NCBI GenBank assembly: GCA_003990745.1
Contig: RBNI01002793.1
Location: forward strand, 1-17,488
Length of the DNA stretch: 17,488 nucleotides
Origin: Jimgerdemannia flammicorona
Taxonomy: Eukaryota > Mucoromycota > Endogonomycetes > Endogonales > Endogonaceae
Reading direction: 5' to 3'
Shown here: piece by piece, positions 7,819 to 17,488 of the stretch
Numbering within the stretch: the first letter of the stretch is position 1
Layout of the letters: the number at the start of each line of letters is the position of its first letter
Notes under the pieces: generated by a model
What the model saw: only the letters and a program-made list of their open reading frames with translations
What the model was told of the DNA's origin: nothing
The model's database searches: none
Program-made: the position numbers and the translations under genes

Positions 7819-9064
7819 CTTATCTCAGTCCCTCAGATCAGGGTTCAGTTCCATTAGAAAGGAGAGTTTAAAGTTACCTGAGTTCAACCACATCTGGTAT
7901 CTGATCAAATAGAGAAATTTGAGGGCAAGATGTTCAGCATAAGCAGTACCAGCATCATCATCAAGGCTTGGAGATCTACTTCGAATCAGAGCCAATTGTT
8001 TTTGACCAAGGGGTCCATTGGCCAGTAGGAGTAACCAATGGCAAAGAGAACTATATCATTATTAATAAATATGGAGAGATAGTTGCAATGGTGGTAAGGA
8101 ATCTCTATAGTGATGAGCTTTACCATTATATCTATAATATTTGTGAGAATTGTATCAAATACTAGATGGCAGGAAAGAGGGGGTGAAAAAAGCAAGGAGG
8201 GGGGGTTTGGATGGGAATTGGGTATATTGCAACACTAGTGAAGGGTGGGTTCTAGAGTTCTGAAATCCCTTGCACTCATCTCTCTTTTTTTTACCTCTCC
8301 AGATAAATCACACTCTTCACCAACATACTCTTTTTGATACAATTCCAGGGATGCATAAGATTCTATACCCTTACTGGAACTTTAGAAGTACCATTGAAGA
8401 GCAAACTACATGCAAGCATGATATGGCCTGTATGGTGATGGCAGCTATGATCTGGGGTTCTTTGAGCAGATTGGTAGAGCATACAGCAGGCCAGCTTGGT
8501 GGTGATCTCAGCATGGCTGTACATACATTCTTGGTGCAATTTAGCATGCTATATGAGGTGAGGAGCTCCACTTTTTTTAGGTGCTGCAGTCTGGGGGATT
8601 TCTGCAGCCCAGGGGGTTTCTGCCCCCTGCATGCAAAAAGGACTGACTGATTGCTGTCCGTTTTGACAGGTTTCTAAGCTGGGGCTCCCAGGGCTGGACC
8701 AAGGACAGGTATCCACCAGTACAGCCTGGCAGTATGAGGTCCTGGGCCAAGGGTTCACCCAACCATACACTCATGTCTTATCAGAATACATCAGGTGCAA
8801 TATTCTCTACCCACACACACAGACAACAATGTCACCTCAGTAATGTTCTATGTCTCAAAAAGGAAGGGCCCAACCTGAGAGGATAGCAGCAGAGTCTGGT
8901 ATGACCTCACCTATAGTTTTGGAGTCCCGTTTGTGGCCAACATGGTATTCTAACCACATGACTACCATAGTACCATTATCTTCAAGGAGAGCTCAGACAC
9001 AACAGCCATCATACTTACAATAGATGACAGACTCATCAAGGCCTGAGACCAGCAGGTGGAGCAG

Positions 9065-9155
9065 TTTTTGTGAGGGTTAGGCAATCCATCATAAGGGTTA
9101 GGCAATCTTTCATGAGGTTAAGCAATCTTTTGTGAGGGTTTGGCAGTTATTTTGT
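9065..9155 (+). repeat. About 25-bp tandem repeat
   Basis: GTGAGGGTTAGGCAATCYWT occurs three to four times with TTCAT/ATCAT linkers, directly after the last coding block. Confidence 0.7.
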
Positions 9156-9305
9156 ATAGGTTGGGCTGGCAGCCAGATACCTCTTCTGTAGCACTAGTTT
9201 AGTCATTATACTAGGCCCTACTGGCCCCTTGGCCCTGCTCTACAGTGCCACTGGTATGGTACTGTGGTGCAGAGCCAGAGTGCCTATAGGACCTAAAAAA
9301 TCTGT
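9156..9305. other. Unassigned spacer
   Basis: No ORF, RNA gene or repeat recognised. Confidence 0.3.
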
Positions 9306-9307
9306 AG

Positions 9308-9405
9308 TAGACTCTGACTGCTAAAAGTACTCTCTAACTGCTGAAAATGCCCTCTGACCACCAGAAGTACCCTCTGACTACCAGAAGCACCCTCTGATCC
9401 AGACT
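9308..9405 (+). repeat. 20-bp tandem repeat
   Basis: About five copies of CTCTGACTACCAGAAGTACC with variation. Confidence 0.7.
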
Positions 9406-9419
9406 CGGACTCCTTGGTG

Positions 9420-9815
9420 GCTTGGAGCTGCCTCTACACTACTGGTGGAGGGCTGCAAATTTTGCATACTCTCTCTGCCTACCCCACTCATCCTGGATAC
9501 TTGTGGCTTGGGGCTGTCCCTTGCTGCTGGCGGAGGGCTTCAAATTTTGCATGCTCCCTCCACCAATCCCACACCCACTAACCCCACCAACTGACCCTGC
9601 CAACTGATCCCACCAACTGATCCTACCTACTGACCCAGGCACTGACAGCTTAGGGCTGCTCCTTGCTGCTGGCAGAGGGCCACAAATTTTGCATACTCCC
9701 TCTACCTACTCCCCCCCCCTATCAATACCCCATCCTGGACACTTGCAGCTTGGGGCTGCCCCTTACTGCTGGCAGAGGGCCATAAATTTTATACACTCCC
9801 TCCACTGACCCCGCA
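9420..9815 (+). repeat. Four-copy satellite-like repeat of about 90-140 bp spacing
   Basis: The core GCTTGGGGCTGCCCCTTGCT followed by GCTGGCAGAGGGCCACAAAT and TTTGCATACTCCCTC appears near 9420, 9507, 9648 and 9748. The spacers differ in length and contain CCACCAACTGATCC runs (9575-9630). ORFs on both strands here are repeat artefacts. The array abuts the broken end of the hAT-2 transposase. Confidence 0.8.
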
Positions 9816-9834
9816 CTCACCAATCTGCCCACTT

Positions 9835-11161
9835 CATTATAAGAATGATCAGACTGACATAACCAGTTTGCACAACTTGGAAATTATACTCAAGGCCCCT
9901 TCTCTCTCAGATGTTTTGTCTATGTACATAAGATAGTCCTGAACAGTAAGGTTTAGTATGTGGGCCTGGCATTGCACATGACAGCTTTCTATACCAAAGG
10001 TGTTTGAAGCTAGTCACTAAAACTTGGAAAAATGTTGAGTTGTTTGTGGCATTGTCTATTATAATGGTCAAAATCTGTACTTGAAATATTTGGTCAGCAA
10101 ATTTATGCAAAAATAAATAATCAATAAAATCTGTTTTATTTTAGGACCTCTCTCAAAATGCCAACCTGATGGCAAGCCTCTCTTTTTTACCTTAGTTGTG
10201 ATTCCAAGCTTCTGGATACAACTAATAAAAGCATCTACAATATTTTCTCCAGAATGAGGGCCAGCAAGTTTGATGAAGTTAAGGGTGAGAAATTTAAGCT
10301 GCCAATTAAGATCAATCCAATAACCAGTAATTCCCAGAAATGAAATTACATTGGGAGATATCCATGTATCAATTGTAAACAAAATTTTACCTACCAAATT
10401 CTGCTTATTGAATGTGAGGTTAAATTAGTGAGCTCTTTATAAATATATATATATAATTCAGCTTGAAAAGATCACAGTACTGCCCTTATTTTACCTGAAG
10501 TATCTGGCAGAGATTGTTGTACTTCTTCCTATAGGCCTTCAGGACATCTTTGTGAATAGTATTGATACTTGGCAAATATAAATCATACTTGAGGAGGCCA
10601 AAGATACTATGCAATTGATCACTCTCAATGATTGTAAATGGCTGGTCTGTGTATACAATCTAGTGAATGAGCCAATTTCAAAATTCTGCCAAAGAGTATG
10701 GCTAAATATTTTTGATTAAATGGGGTTGTTGGTATAGAAATAGTCAGGCAATTAGATAAATATACTCACTATAGCTTGGATGTCAATTTTATTTATCTCT
10801 ATATTCTTTTTGATTTTGTCAGAGTACTTGTTTTTTATATATTAATACATGTCCAAAGTCATACTATCAAGCATTTTGAACTTCTGGCTGATGCAGTTTA
10901 TGGGGGTGGATGAAATAGTATCATGTGTGTATCAAACAAAAGTATCAGTTATATCAATAGGTATGTTTTAATTTTTTACCTACAATAGTTACAAACAATA
11001 TCATCTCCTGTCTTAGCACAATGTTGGCAGATTTTAGAGTGAGGATTGCATGGAAGGTGTGGAACTATCAGGGATGTTTGACTTGAAGCATCACCAGTAC
11101 TGTGAACTATTGAAGACTGATCTGTCAACATGTGTGTTTGTATGTTTATATATGCATACAT
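9835..11161 (-). pseudogene. hAT-2 transposase, decayed and 3'-truncated, with introns
   Basis: Exons readable on the minus strand: (1) 11161-10980, ending KICQHCAKTGDDIVCNYC, a BED-type zinc-finger start, cut by GTAAAAAATT; (2) about 10950-10770, KNKYSDKIKKNIEINK, cut by GTGAGTATAT; (3) 10701-10495, with TDQPFTIIES, LPSINTIHKDVLKAYRKKY and stops at two positions including an expected Trp; (4) 10400-10191, VGKILFTIDTWISPNVISF, LGITGYWID, AGPHSGENIVDAFISCIQKLGITTK; (5) 10074-9838, ILTIIIDNATNNSTFF, then a frameshift near 9975 and CHVQCQAHILNLTVQDYL, IISKLCKLV. Introns 10494-10401 and 10190-10075 have GT-AG ends and join exons in phase 0. The order matches hAT transposases up to the RNase H-fold middle. 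The rest of the catalytic core and the C-terminal dimerisation domain are absent; the satellite begins there. Confidence 0.88.
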
Positions 11162-11200
11162 ATGTTTATGTATGTATGTATTATGTATGTAGATACATTC
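11150..11200 (+). repeat. TATG microsatellite
   Basis: Imperfect (TATG)n / (GTAT)n run upstream of the transposase. Confidence 0.7.
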
Positions 11201-11217
11201 AGCATATGAGTCATATA

Positions 11218-11480
11218 GAGGATTTGGATTGGAGGATTTGGTTGAAGGATTTGGATGAGGATTCAGATTGAAAGATTCAAATTGGAGGATTTGAATTAGA
11301 GAATTTGAATTAGAGGATTTGGATTGAGTGATTCAGATTGAGTGATTCCGATTGAGTGATTCAGATTGAGTGATTCAGATTGAGTAATTTGGATTGAGTG
11401 ATTCGGATTGAGTGGTTTGGATGGGGTGGTTTGGATGGGGTGATTTGGATGGGTGATTCAAATGAGACAATTCGGATGGA
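11218..11480 (-). repeat. Right subterminal array of hAT-2, 14-bp units
   Basis: Roughly 18 copies of GATTGAGTGATTCA-type 14-mers, with GGATTTG variants at the inner side. Short repeated motifs just inside one end are typical transposase-binding arrays in hAT elements; the role is inferred. ORFs over it are artefacts. Confidence 0.85.
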
Positions 11481-11580
11481 GTGATTCAGATTAATCTGAG
11501 TTGATTTAGATAGCTTCGGATTTGAGATTTGGATCAAACTATTATGTGATGAATTGAATCCAGATTTGATTTGAATTGAC

Positions 11581-11595
11581 TCATTTAGAGCACTA
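11581..11595 (-). repeat. Right terminal inverted repeat of hAT-2
   Basis: TCATTTAGAGCACTA, inverted match (14/15) of the left terminus. Confidence 0.88.
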
Positions 11596-11603
11596 CCTTC
11601 ATG
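11596..11603. repeat. Right target-site duplication of hAT-2
   Basis: CCTTCATG, 7/8 identical to 6632-6639; the single A/C difference is at the first base. Confidence 0.82.
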
Positions 11604-11863
11604 GAAGCCCGATGGAATGCCCTGAACATGCTTAGTGAGGCCCACCAAATCAGATAAATCTCAAGCTACTACCAGATCAGCCACCTCCTAGAAGACATGG
11701 CTGAACACCATCATGATACAACATATAATACAAACTTCGAAACATACTTTTAAACCATTTATTGGAGAAAGATACTAAGGTCATAGCAACTAACAAGCAT
11801 ACTAGGTCAGGTGGACCTGGAGCCTTCGACTGGCAATATATCAGATGAGAGTATAGACTAGGG
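11604..11863 (+). other. LINE 5' region or older flank
   Basis: No gene is firmly supported. Three CpG remain (near 11609, 11737, 11827), after which none is seen to the window end. The stretch upstream of 11864 in the ORF1 frame (about 11730-11860, including HTRSGGPGAFDWQYIR and a TGA) looks partly protein-like, so ORF1 may begin earlier than called. I cannot tell whether hAT-2 landed inside the LINE 5' end or beside it. Confidence 0.35.
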
Positions 11864-13858
11864 ATGGGGTCTTTTGGTGGTTCAAGTGGGCAGGGCAGTT
11901 CTGGCAGTGATAGTGGCACTGAAGGAGGGGCAGGAGGGCAGAGGGAGAGGAGCTTTGTAGATATACTGAAGACTGGAGGATGGCTGCTGGTACTTATAGC
12001 AGACAGGCAGAAGGGAAGAGAAAGCAGGGAGAAGAAGAAGTGAGAGGTGCTGGACCTTAGCTGGTAGGTAGAAGGACTGGTGGAGCAGCAGCTGAGAGTA
12101 GAGGGGGAACTGCTGATAGTAGTGTGACTAGAAATCTGAAAAAAAATCCAGATGTGACTATTGATAGTAGAGCTAGGCAGATAGGCCCAAAGAGGAAGGG
12201 AGACCTGACAGATGGTGTAATGGGGCTGGCAGTAGCACTATTACTCAAGAAGTCAATCTTGGAGTTTGCAGTAACCTTGTGCTTCTACAGCTTGGCTGTG
12301 ATAGTGAGGATAGTTCTGGAGATTATCTCAGAGCAAGTGGCTGGAGCTGCCTTAGTGAAGTTTCTAAAGAGACTAGAGGGGGGTTGAGGTGGATTTTGAG
12401 GAGGCAGATCTACTGGAGGAAGCTTTGAAGACTGGAGTAGCAGTAGGAGAGATGGTGGTCCCTATGGTGTAGTATTTGAGGTAGAACTCCAGGGTGGTTC
12501 AGTTGCTAGTAAAGAGGATACCTATGGTGATAAAGGTTGAGATTAGAAGGAGGGTGGAGGAGGTGATGGTGGAGTATAGCAATGTGGTTGATATTAGATT
12601 CCAGATGTGAGAGGAGACCACTTTCAGGAATGAGGATGTTGATGTCAGGATTAGACTGACAGAGAGAGAGGCTACAGGGAAGACAAGTGACTAGTCTTCA
12701 GTTATGTTGTGGGGGGCCTTCATCTGTAAGGTATTAAGAGTGAAAGAGAGTGAGGAGGAGGAGGAGGAGGACCTGCTGGAGACCCTAGAAGAGATGAGTG
12801 AGGCAGTTGAGCAGAGAGTGAAGGCCTGGAAGATGTATATAGAGACTATGCATTTGGAAATTATAGATAGAAAGCATATTCATATGGACAAGAGGCAGTG
12901 AGACAGGGCTCAAGGGCATAAGAGACAGAGAGAGTTGTTGGTAAGTATGAATAGAGAGGTGAAGAAGAATACTGGTGGAGCTGAAGAGTCTGGAGGAGCC
13001 AAAGTAAGTGTCTGGACTAGTAAGAGAGGAGGGAATAAGAAGGAGGGCCTGGATGGGGCCAGGAAGATACTATGTAATGATCCTTATACTAATGGTATAT
13101 TCAAGGTCTGGGAAGAGAAATTAGATGACACTCCTTCTCTTATCAGGAGGGGTCCAGCTGAGAGGAGTAAGGTAGTAGAGGATGTACTGATGTATGGTGT
13201 CCAGTAAGTGTACTTTGGAGTTCCTGATATGGTGAAAGGGGGACAGGTGGTGGTAGTTGGTAAGGGTGAGTTGGTAGATGTCCTGGAGGAGGAGTAAGAT
13301 GAGACTGCAAGTGTAGGGGCTGATACCACAATGCTGGATACTGGGAGGCCAGTGATGCCAAGAGGAAAGGAGGTGGGGAACCTACTGTGGATATGCCAGA
13401 TGATGAACAACTTTGTAGCTGAAGAGTTGGGAGAAGTGGACCTGAGAGTGATAAGTGAGGAGCATTGAGTACAGATCCTGTATGGTGATGGGGTAGTAGA
13501 GGTACTGAAGGTAGAGATGCTTGTAATTCTTCTAGAGAAGGAGGGGTATGAGGTTGATAAGGAGAGAGAGGCTGAGCTGACAGTTGTTGCTAGTGAGTAA
13601 GCCACCTTCTGTTGGGCAGAATGTCATGGTCTGAAACTCTGGCAGGAGGCCTGCCTAGAGTATCATGAGAACTTTGAAGAAAAGGAGGATGGGGAGATGG
13701 CTGAACTTCTGATTGAATTGGAGGCAAAGGAGGCTGACAAGGAGAGATTGGCTGCTGAATATAATTTGAATGTGATGCAAGAAGAGAGGGATGTGGATTT
13801 GTAGAGGATGAGCAGGACCCTACTTCTAAACATTATTCCTAATGAACAGTACAACTAA
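11864..13858 (+). pseudogene. LINE ORF1 (nucleic-acid-binding/gag-like), decayed
   Basis: The ATG at 11864 begins MGSFGGSSGQGSSGSDSGTE, a Gly/Ser-rich leader, then RSFVDILKTGG. The frame then changes (about 11975-12387), giving PKRKGDLTDG and a hydrophobic stretch around LEFAVTLCFYSLAVIVRIVL, and returns to the first frame to the end. Later parts are charged and coiled-coil-like: KESEEEEEEDLLETLEEMSE (12740-12800), VEDVLMYGVQ (13175-13206) and EAKEADKERLAAEYN (13720-13770). Stops interrupt it repeatedly. No clear CCHC knuckle was found. The final TAA at 13856-13858 overlaps the ORF2 start by 17 nt. ORF1 proteins of LINEs bind the element RNA; that role is by analogy. The 173-codon minus-strand frame at 13084-13605 is a Ser/Thr/Pro-rich shadow. 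Confidence 0.65.
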
Positions 13859-16800
13859 TATTTTTTCTCTGAATGTGAATGGGTTACAGGAATCTGGATG
13901 GCAGAAAAACATTTTTACTTGACTTAAGAAATTGGAGGCTGATCTCTTTCTGCTACAGGATATATGCTATGAGGATGATATAGATCAAGTAGAGTGGACT
14001 AGAGAATGGGGAGGAGCTATGGCTTAGATTGGTAAAGTGGCAATTTTGGTGCAGAGGGGTAAAGAGGATTTAGGTGGAATCAGAAGCTGGGGAGACTATT
14101 TGGTTTGGGGGAAATGGCATCAACCTGAGTGAGAGCTAGTGAGAGTTGGCTCTTGCTACTGCCCAGCAGCTAGGGGTGAGTGGATTGCATAGATTAAGGG
14201 TCTTCTGGAGGAGGGTACATTCTTGAAGGATGAGATAGATATTTTGGGAGATGACTTCAATATGGTGCAGAATCTTCAGTTAGATAGAACTGATGGAGAG
14301 AGGAGTGCTGGTGGAAGGAGTGGTGGTCTGGATGCATGGGAGGAGATAGAGAATCTTAGCTCCCTAGGGGATATGGGCAGAATATGGTGGAGAGAAAAGA
14401 GGATTTACATATACTAGATGAATGGCCTCAGTACAAGGATTGACTGGATACTGATGGCTCAATACTGGGGCCTAGATATCTGGAGGACTCTGGAGGTAGA
14501 GTGGTGCCCATAGTTAGACCACTGGGGACTGTTAGGGTAGAGGCAGTTTGGGGAGAGTGGAGATGAACCTGGACATTAGTATCTTAACTCCTCCATACTG
14601 ACTGAGAAGATGTTGTGGGACCTTTGGGTGGAGGACATTCAGGTGAAGATCATAAGCTGGGTATATGAGGGCTTGCAAGTAGACATCCAGTGGATGAAGT
14701 TGAAAGAGACTGTGAGGATTTACTGGGGAGAAGTTGGTAGGGATGCTGGGAGGTGAAAAAAGCAAAGAGTGAGGTGTGCTTCCAATTGATTGGTTAGATT
14801 GTAGATAGAATGAGCAGATTTGATAAACTCTGATAAGGTGGATAATTGGAGGTTAGTATGAGCTAGACTAGAGTAATATAGTTGCAACAGATATTGAGAG
14901 AGGAGGAGGAGATGTATGTGAAAGAAATGGTAGCTAGGTTGAGGTGGCAGGAGCTTGAGGAGAGAGAGAGGCCAACTAGGTACTTATCAAGGCTCCTACA
15001 GACAAGAAGGGTGCAACATCAGTAGGATGGAGTCCTTGATGCTGAGGGGGTAATAGTACATGGTATGCAACAGATCTTAGGGTTGCTGAAGGAGCAGTGG
15101 AGGGGTCTGTGGAGTGAGGAAGAAGGAGGTGCTGATGCAGAGGCATTTGGAGACACTCTGGAGAACTGGGAGCCACCACAAGTGGAGGGTCTGGGGGAAT
15201 TGATCCTTCTGGTCCAAGAGGAGGAGATCCAGAGAGTTCTTGTGGTAACTAAGTTTGGTATGGCACCAGGAGAGGATAGACTACCTTGGGACTTTTAGAA
15301 GAAGATGGTGGAGGTCCCTGGAGTATTAGGAGAGATGGCAGCTCTCTGTGATTTTGTTCTTCTGAAGGGTCAGTGGGTGGGAGGGCAGGATCTAGGGCTG
15401 GTGGCCCTGTTGTATAAGGACAAGGGGAGGAGAGAGGATTGAAAAAACTGAAGGCCAATCATGCTTCTAGATATGGATAGGAAGATAGTGACTAAGATGA
15501 TTGTAGCAAGATTATAGAGAGTTGCCCAGCAGGTATTGAGTGAGGAATAGTGGGGCTTTGTTGGAGGCAGACTTATTAGAGATGAGATGGTATGGGTCCA
15601 TGACATCATTGAAGAGATAAGGGCTAGTGGATTGGATGAGAGACTGAGCTTTTTGGACCAGGAGAAGGCCTATGACCATGTTCAGCAGGTGTGGCTGGGC
15701 AAAGTGCTGGACAGAATAGGAGTTTCCCCACTATTTCAAGCTTCTATATTAAATCTGTTAGAGGGTAGTAGGGCAGTGCTGATGTGTAATAGTTACTGAG
15801 GTATGGTATTTCCTTTGGAGAGAGAAGTTCCTCAGGGGTATCCACTGTCTCTTATTCTATATACCCTTTCATTGGAACCTTTGATAGATAGAATTTGGCA
15901 GAAGGTAGTAGGGCTCACTATCTATAGTGTGATGTGGAAGGTGGGGGCCTTTGCAGATGATATAGTGGTTAGACTTAGATCAGTGGTAGATGTAGAGGCT
16001 CTTAAGGAGACTGTAGAATGGTATGAGATATACTCTGGAGCAAAACTCAACTAGCATAAGTGTGAGACAATGGTGCTAGGGAATGGGTTAGTGGGAGGGG
16101 ATGTCATTGGAATAATTGTCCCAGCAGGAGAAGCAGTGAGATATCTGGGCATCTTTCTTTCAGTGTATGGATCAGTCTTGTCATAGGTGTAGTGGGAGAG
16201 GAGGGTGGCCATCTGGGGGGAAGCACTTTGAGGCTAGGGAGGTCACCACATCTCCCTGGCAGGCTGAGTAATGATTCTGAATGTCTACTAGTTCCCTAAG
16301 CTATGATATATTGCCTATTATTTAGACTTTTCAGCTTGAGTGGTGAAGAGACTAATGAAGCTGGCTAAGGATTGGATTTGGACTGAGAGGCAGTCCCAGA
16401 TCAGTTGGGATACCCTTTCAATACCAGTAGTTCAAGGGGAGATGGGTCTGGTGGACTTTCCTAAGAGGCTGCACTGCCTGAGAGCTTGGTGATTGAAGCA
16501 GGCTATAGAACTGAGGGAAGGGAGATGGGTGCCATTGATACAGAGAGTGTAGGAGATGAGATTCTCCCTGAGAGAGTCTTTAGGGGATTTGTTTTCCCTG
16601 ATGGACCTGGGTGGAAGTTATTGGCTATAGTATAAAGGCTTCTAGTGGGGGGTAGCAGATGAAGCACACTATATAGGTTTATGCTGGCATAGTAATGAAG
16701 GGAAGATGCTGTGGAGACCAGCTATGTGAAGATGGGACAAACTTCTTCTGAGAGACACTCCTTTTATTGAGTTTGATATTGGTGATGGTATTGAGTATCA

Positions 16801-17415
16801 GAGAGGACTTGGTCAGGATCTTTGGTCTAGCAGTTGGTAAGCAGTGAGGATTAGTGAGGAGTGGGATTGGGCAGAAGTCTGAGTATAGAGTACTGAGATA
16901 TGGAGATGGCTTTTTCCCAAGTACTGGATAGTATGATGGCAGATACTATGGAGGAATGTTATGTTGAATTTTCATTCTGGGTATCTGGTGGATAGTGGCC
17001 TACTGGAATGTGAAGCATGCTACAATGTAGGACAAGTTGAGAGATTTGTGTAGACACCAGAACATTGGTGGGGAGAGTGTAAGGTTCTAGAGAACTTTTG
17101 GATAGTGGTAGGAGACCAGCTGAGGGTAAAGAAGAGACCAGATGGGGAGAGAGATCACTGGGAAGATTTGAGAGCTAGGTTGGTGGGTGGGGTGGGCAAT
17201 GAATTGCTCACTATAGAGTGGGTTCTAGCTGTATAGGTAGGGCTGGCTGGACATTGGCTCTTTGTTTTTGAGGAGGGGTGATAGCTGGGTTTATAGAAGA
17301 GATTGTTAAGATGAGAGAGGTTGATGGAAGATATACTGACAGGGTGGTGGGTTGGATGGGGCCCCCTGGGTGGGCATCACTACTATCTAGTAGAAGAGAT
17401 TTGTAGACAGAGTAG
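13842..17415 (+). pseudogene. LINE ORF2: endonuclease-reverse transcriptase, decayed
   Basis: The ATG at 13842 gives MNSTTNIFSLNVNGLQESGW, the start of an exonuclease-endonuclease-phosphatase domain; LQD replaces the usual LQE, ILGDDFNMV lies at 14241-14270, STRIDWIL near 14430, and the final SDH is now LDH (14514-14522). A frameshift between about 14790 and 14860 leads into the reverse transcriptase: RPTRYLSRLLQ (14970-15002), GMAPGEDRLPWDF (15257-15295), RPIMLLD (near 15455), FLDQEKAYDHV (15650-15682), VPQGYPLS (15827-15850), AFADDIVV (15947-15973) with both Asp kept, and AVRYLGIFLS (16136-16165). A Cys/His segment, CEAC then EHWWGEC (17009-17080), matches the usual LINE C-terminal zinc-knuckle-like region. 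Another frameshift near 17276 restores IEEIVKMREVDGRYTDRVVG. More than 25 stops make it inactive. The protein would nick target DNA and copy its RNA into the nick. Confidence 0.88.
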
Positions 17416-17488
17416 TGGGCAGGTGGAGGTGATTAATAGCCTAGTGGTCTTTAATTGAAAGAGAGTAGGGGGGGGGGCCTAGAGAGAT

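Larger units (their letters stand above)
7199..9075 (+). pseudogene. Decayed multi-exon gene of unknown family inside hAT-2
   Basis: Protein-like plus-strand blocks follow one another. Block 1 starts at ATG 7199 (MVALWTSEFTDLTAIYVVAF). Block 2, about 7372-7550, reads ALQQDLLTLFTTLVKMKKGW. Block 3, 7923-8165, contains ENYIIINKYGEIVAMVV. Block 4, 8303-8557, contains MHKILYPYWNFRSTIEEQ and MVMAAMIWGSLSRLVEHT. Block 5, 8670-8825, contains LGLPGLDQGQVSTSTAWQYE. Block 6, 8828-9072, contains SRVWYDLTYSFGVPFVANMV and AIILTIDDRLIKA, with TGA, TAA and TGA stops. The 8558-8669 intron (GTGAGG...GACAG) joins blocks 4 and 5 in phase 0, strong support for a real gene. A CA-run indel near 8815 shifts the frame between 5 and 6. 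Block 4 likely starts at the CTCCAG acceptor (8297-8302). I do not recognise the family; it is not a hAT transposase. It could be captured host sequence, an element-encoded accessory gene, or part of another nested transposon. Confidence 0.55.
6640..11595 (-). mobile_element. hAT-2: second dead hAT DNA transposon, 4,956 bp
   Basis: The left end TAGTGCTCTGAATGA pairs with the inverted right end TAGTGCTCTAAATGA (14 of 15). A 7/8-matching 8-bp duplication flanks it. Further homology between the ends continues for roughly 70 bp (CATGTGATAG against CACATAATAG). The transposase lies on the minus strand reading inward from the right end; its C-terminal part is missing. A second, plus-strand gene remnant and several satellites fill the left two thirds. 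It sits 41 bp right of hAT-1, with only 25 bp not belonging to either element or its duplications. Confidence 0.88.
11864..17488 (+). mobile_element. Decayed LINE (non-LTR retrotransposon, Tad1-like), 3' end beyond window
   Basis: Two long overlapping reading frames carry the non-LTR order: ORF1, then ORF2 with apurinic-type endonuclease, reverse transcriptase and a C-terminal Cys/His motif. There are no long terminal repeats, integrase or protease. I read no CpG at all from about 11830 to 17488, and in-frame stops are almost all TAG or TGA, as made by C-to-T changes at CAG, CGA and (opposite strand) TGG. The coding strand is purine-rich. Assignment to the fungal Tad1 clade is an inference from the fungal setting and protein feel, not from a tree. 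Confidence 0.85.

Noticed and set aside
7923..8165. Relation of ENYIIINKYGEIVAMVV here to GIVIIDEHEKLLAIFE in the hAT-1 accessory gene
   Set aside because: Only a short hydrophobic/acidic pattern is shared; flanking residues do not align, so common ancestry is not supported by eye.
9422..9642. Overlapping plus and minus ORFs of 61 and 67 codons
   Set aside because: Both lie within the satellite-like repeat and encode only its repeats.
11361..11648. 95-codon minus-strand ORF
   Set aside because: It covers the 14-bp subterminal array and runs across the transposon end into the flank, so it is an artefact of repeats.
13084..13605. 173-codon minus-strand ORF, the longest single ORF
   Set aside because: It is a Ser/Thr/Pro-rich antisense shadow of the purine-rich LINE ORF1, with no domain. 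The plus strand is supported by continuity with ORF2.

Overview
This window looks like a transposon graveyard from a eukaryote, most likely a filamentous fungus. The basis is spliceosomal GT-AG introns of about 70-120 bp inside hAT transposase remnants, a fungal-type (Tad1-like) LINE, and transition-driven decay (CpG loss, in-frame TAG and TGA stops) like that seen in methylated or RIP-affected fungal repeats. I cannot name the species. No bacterial operons, tRNA, rRNA or CRISPR were seen.

Layout. (1) Positions 1-270 hold the 5' end of an undecayed, CpG-containing gene on the minus strand that runs off the left edge, with a TATA box at 349-356. (2) Positions 631-6598 are a complete but dead hAT transposon (hAT-1, 5,968 bp): TAGTG-type inverted termini, a perfect 8-bp target-site duplication (CTCTCATG), mirrored subterminal arrays of a 33-bp repeat, a broken plus-strand transposase (about 3838-6140), a second broken minus-strand gene with an acidic repeat tail (1069-2058), and two neighbouring palindromic elements sharing one core (2805-3487). 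(3) Positions 6640-11595 are a second dead hAT transposon (hAT-2, 4,956 bp), only 41 bp after the first: TAGTGCTCT termini, a 7/8-matching TSD, a truncated minus-strand transposase whose exons and introns can be followed (about 11161-9835), a plus-strand multi-exon gene remnant of unknown family (about 7199-9075), and several satellite-like tandem repeats. (4) Positions 11864-17488 hold a decayed LINE-type retrotransposon: overlapping ORF1 and ORF2, with apurinic endonuclease, reverse transcriptase (FADD) and a C-terminal Cys/His motif recognisable through many stops and some frameshifts. Its 3' end lies outside the window.

Nothing after about position 520 looks like an intact gene. The hAT transposases would have moved their elements by cut-and-paste and the LINE by target-primed reverse transcription, but all carry stops and frameshifts. 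The most interesting points are the paired hAT insertions with well-defined ends, the extra non-transposase genes inside both, the twin palindromes, and the abrupt change in CpG content between the left-edge gene and the rest. All reading was by eye, so splice sites and many boundaries are approximate unless a base position is argued.
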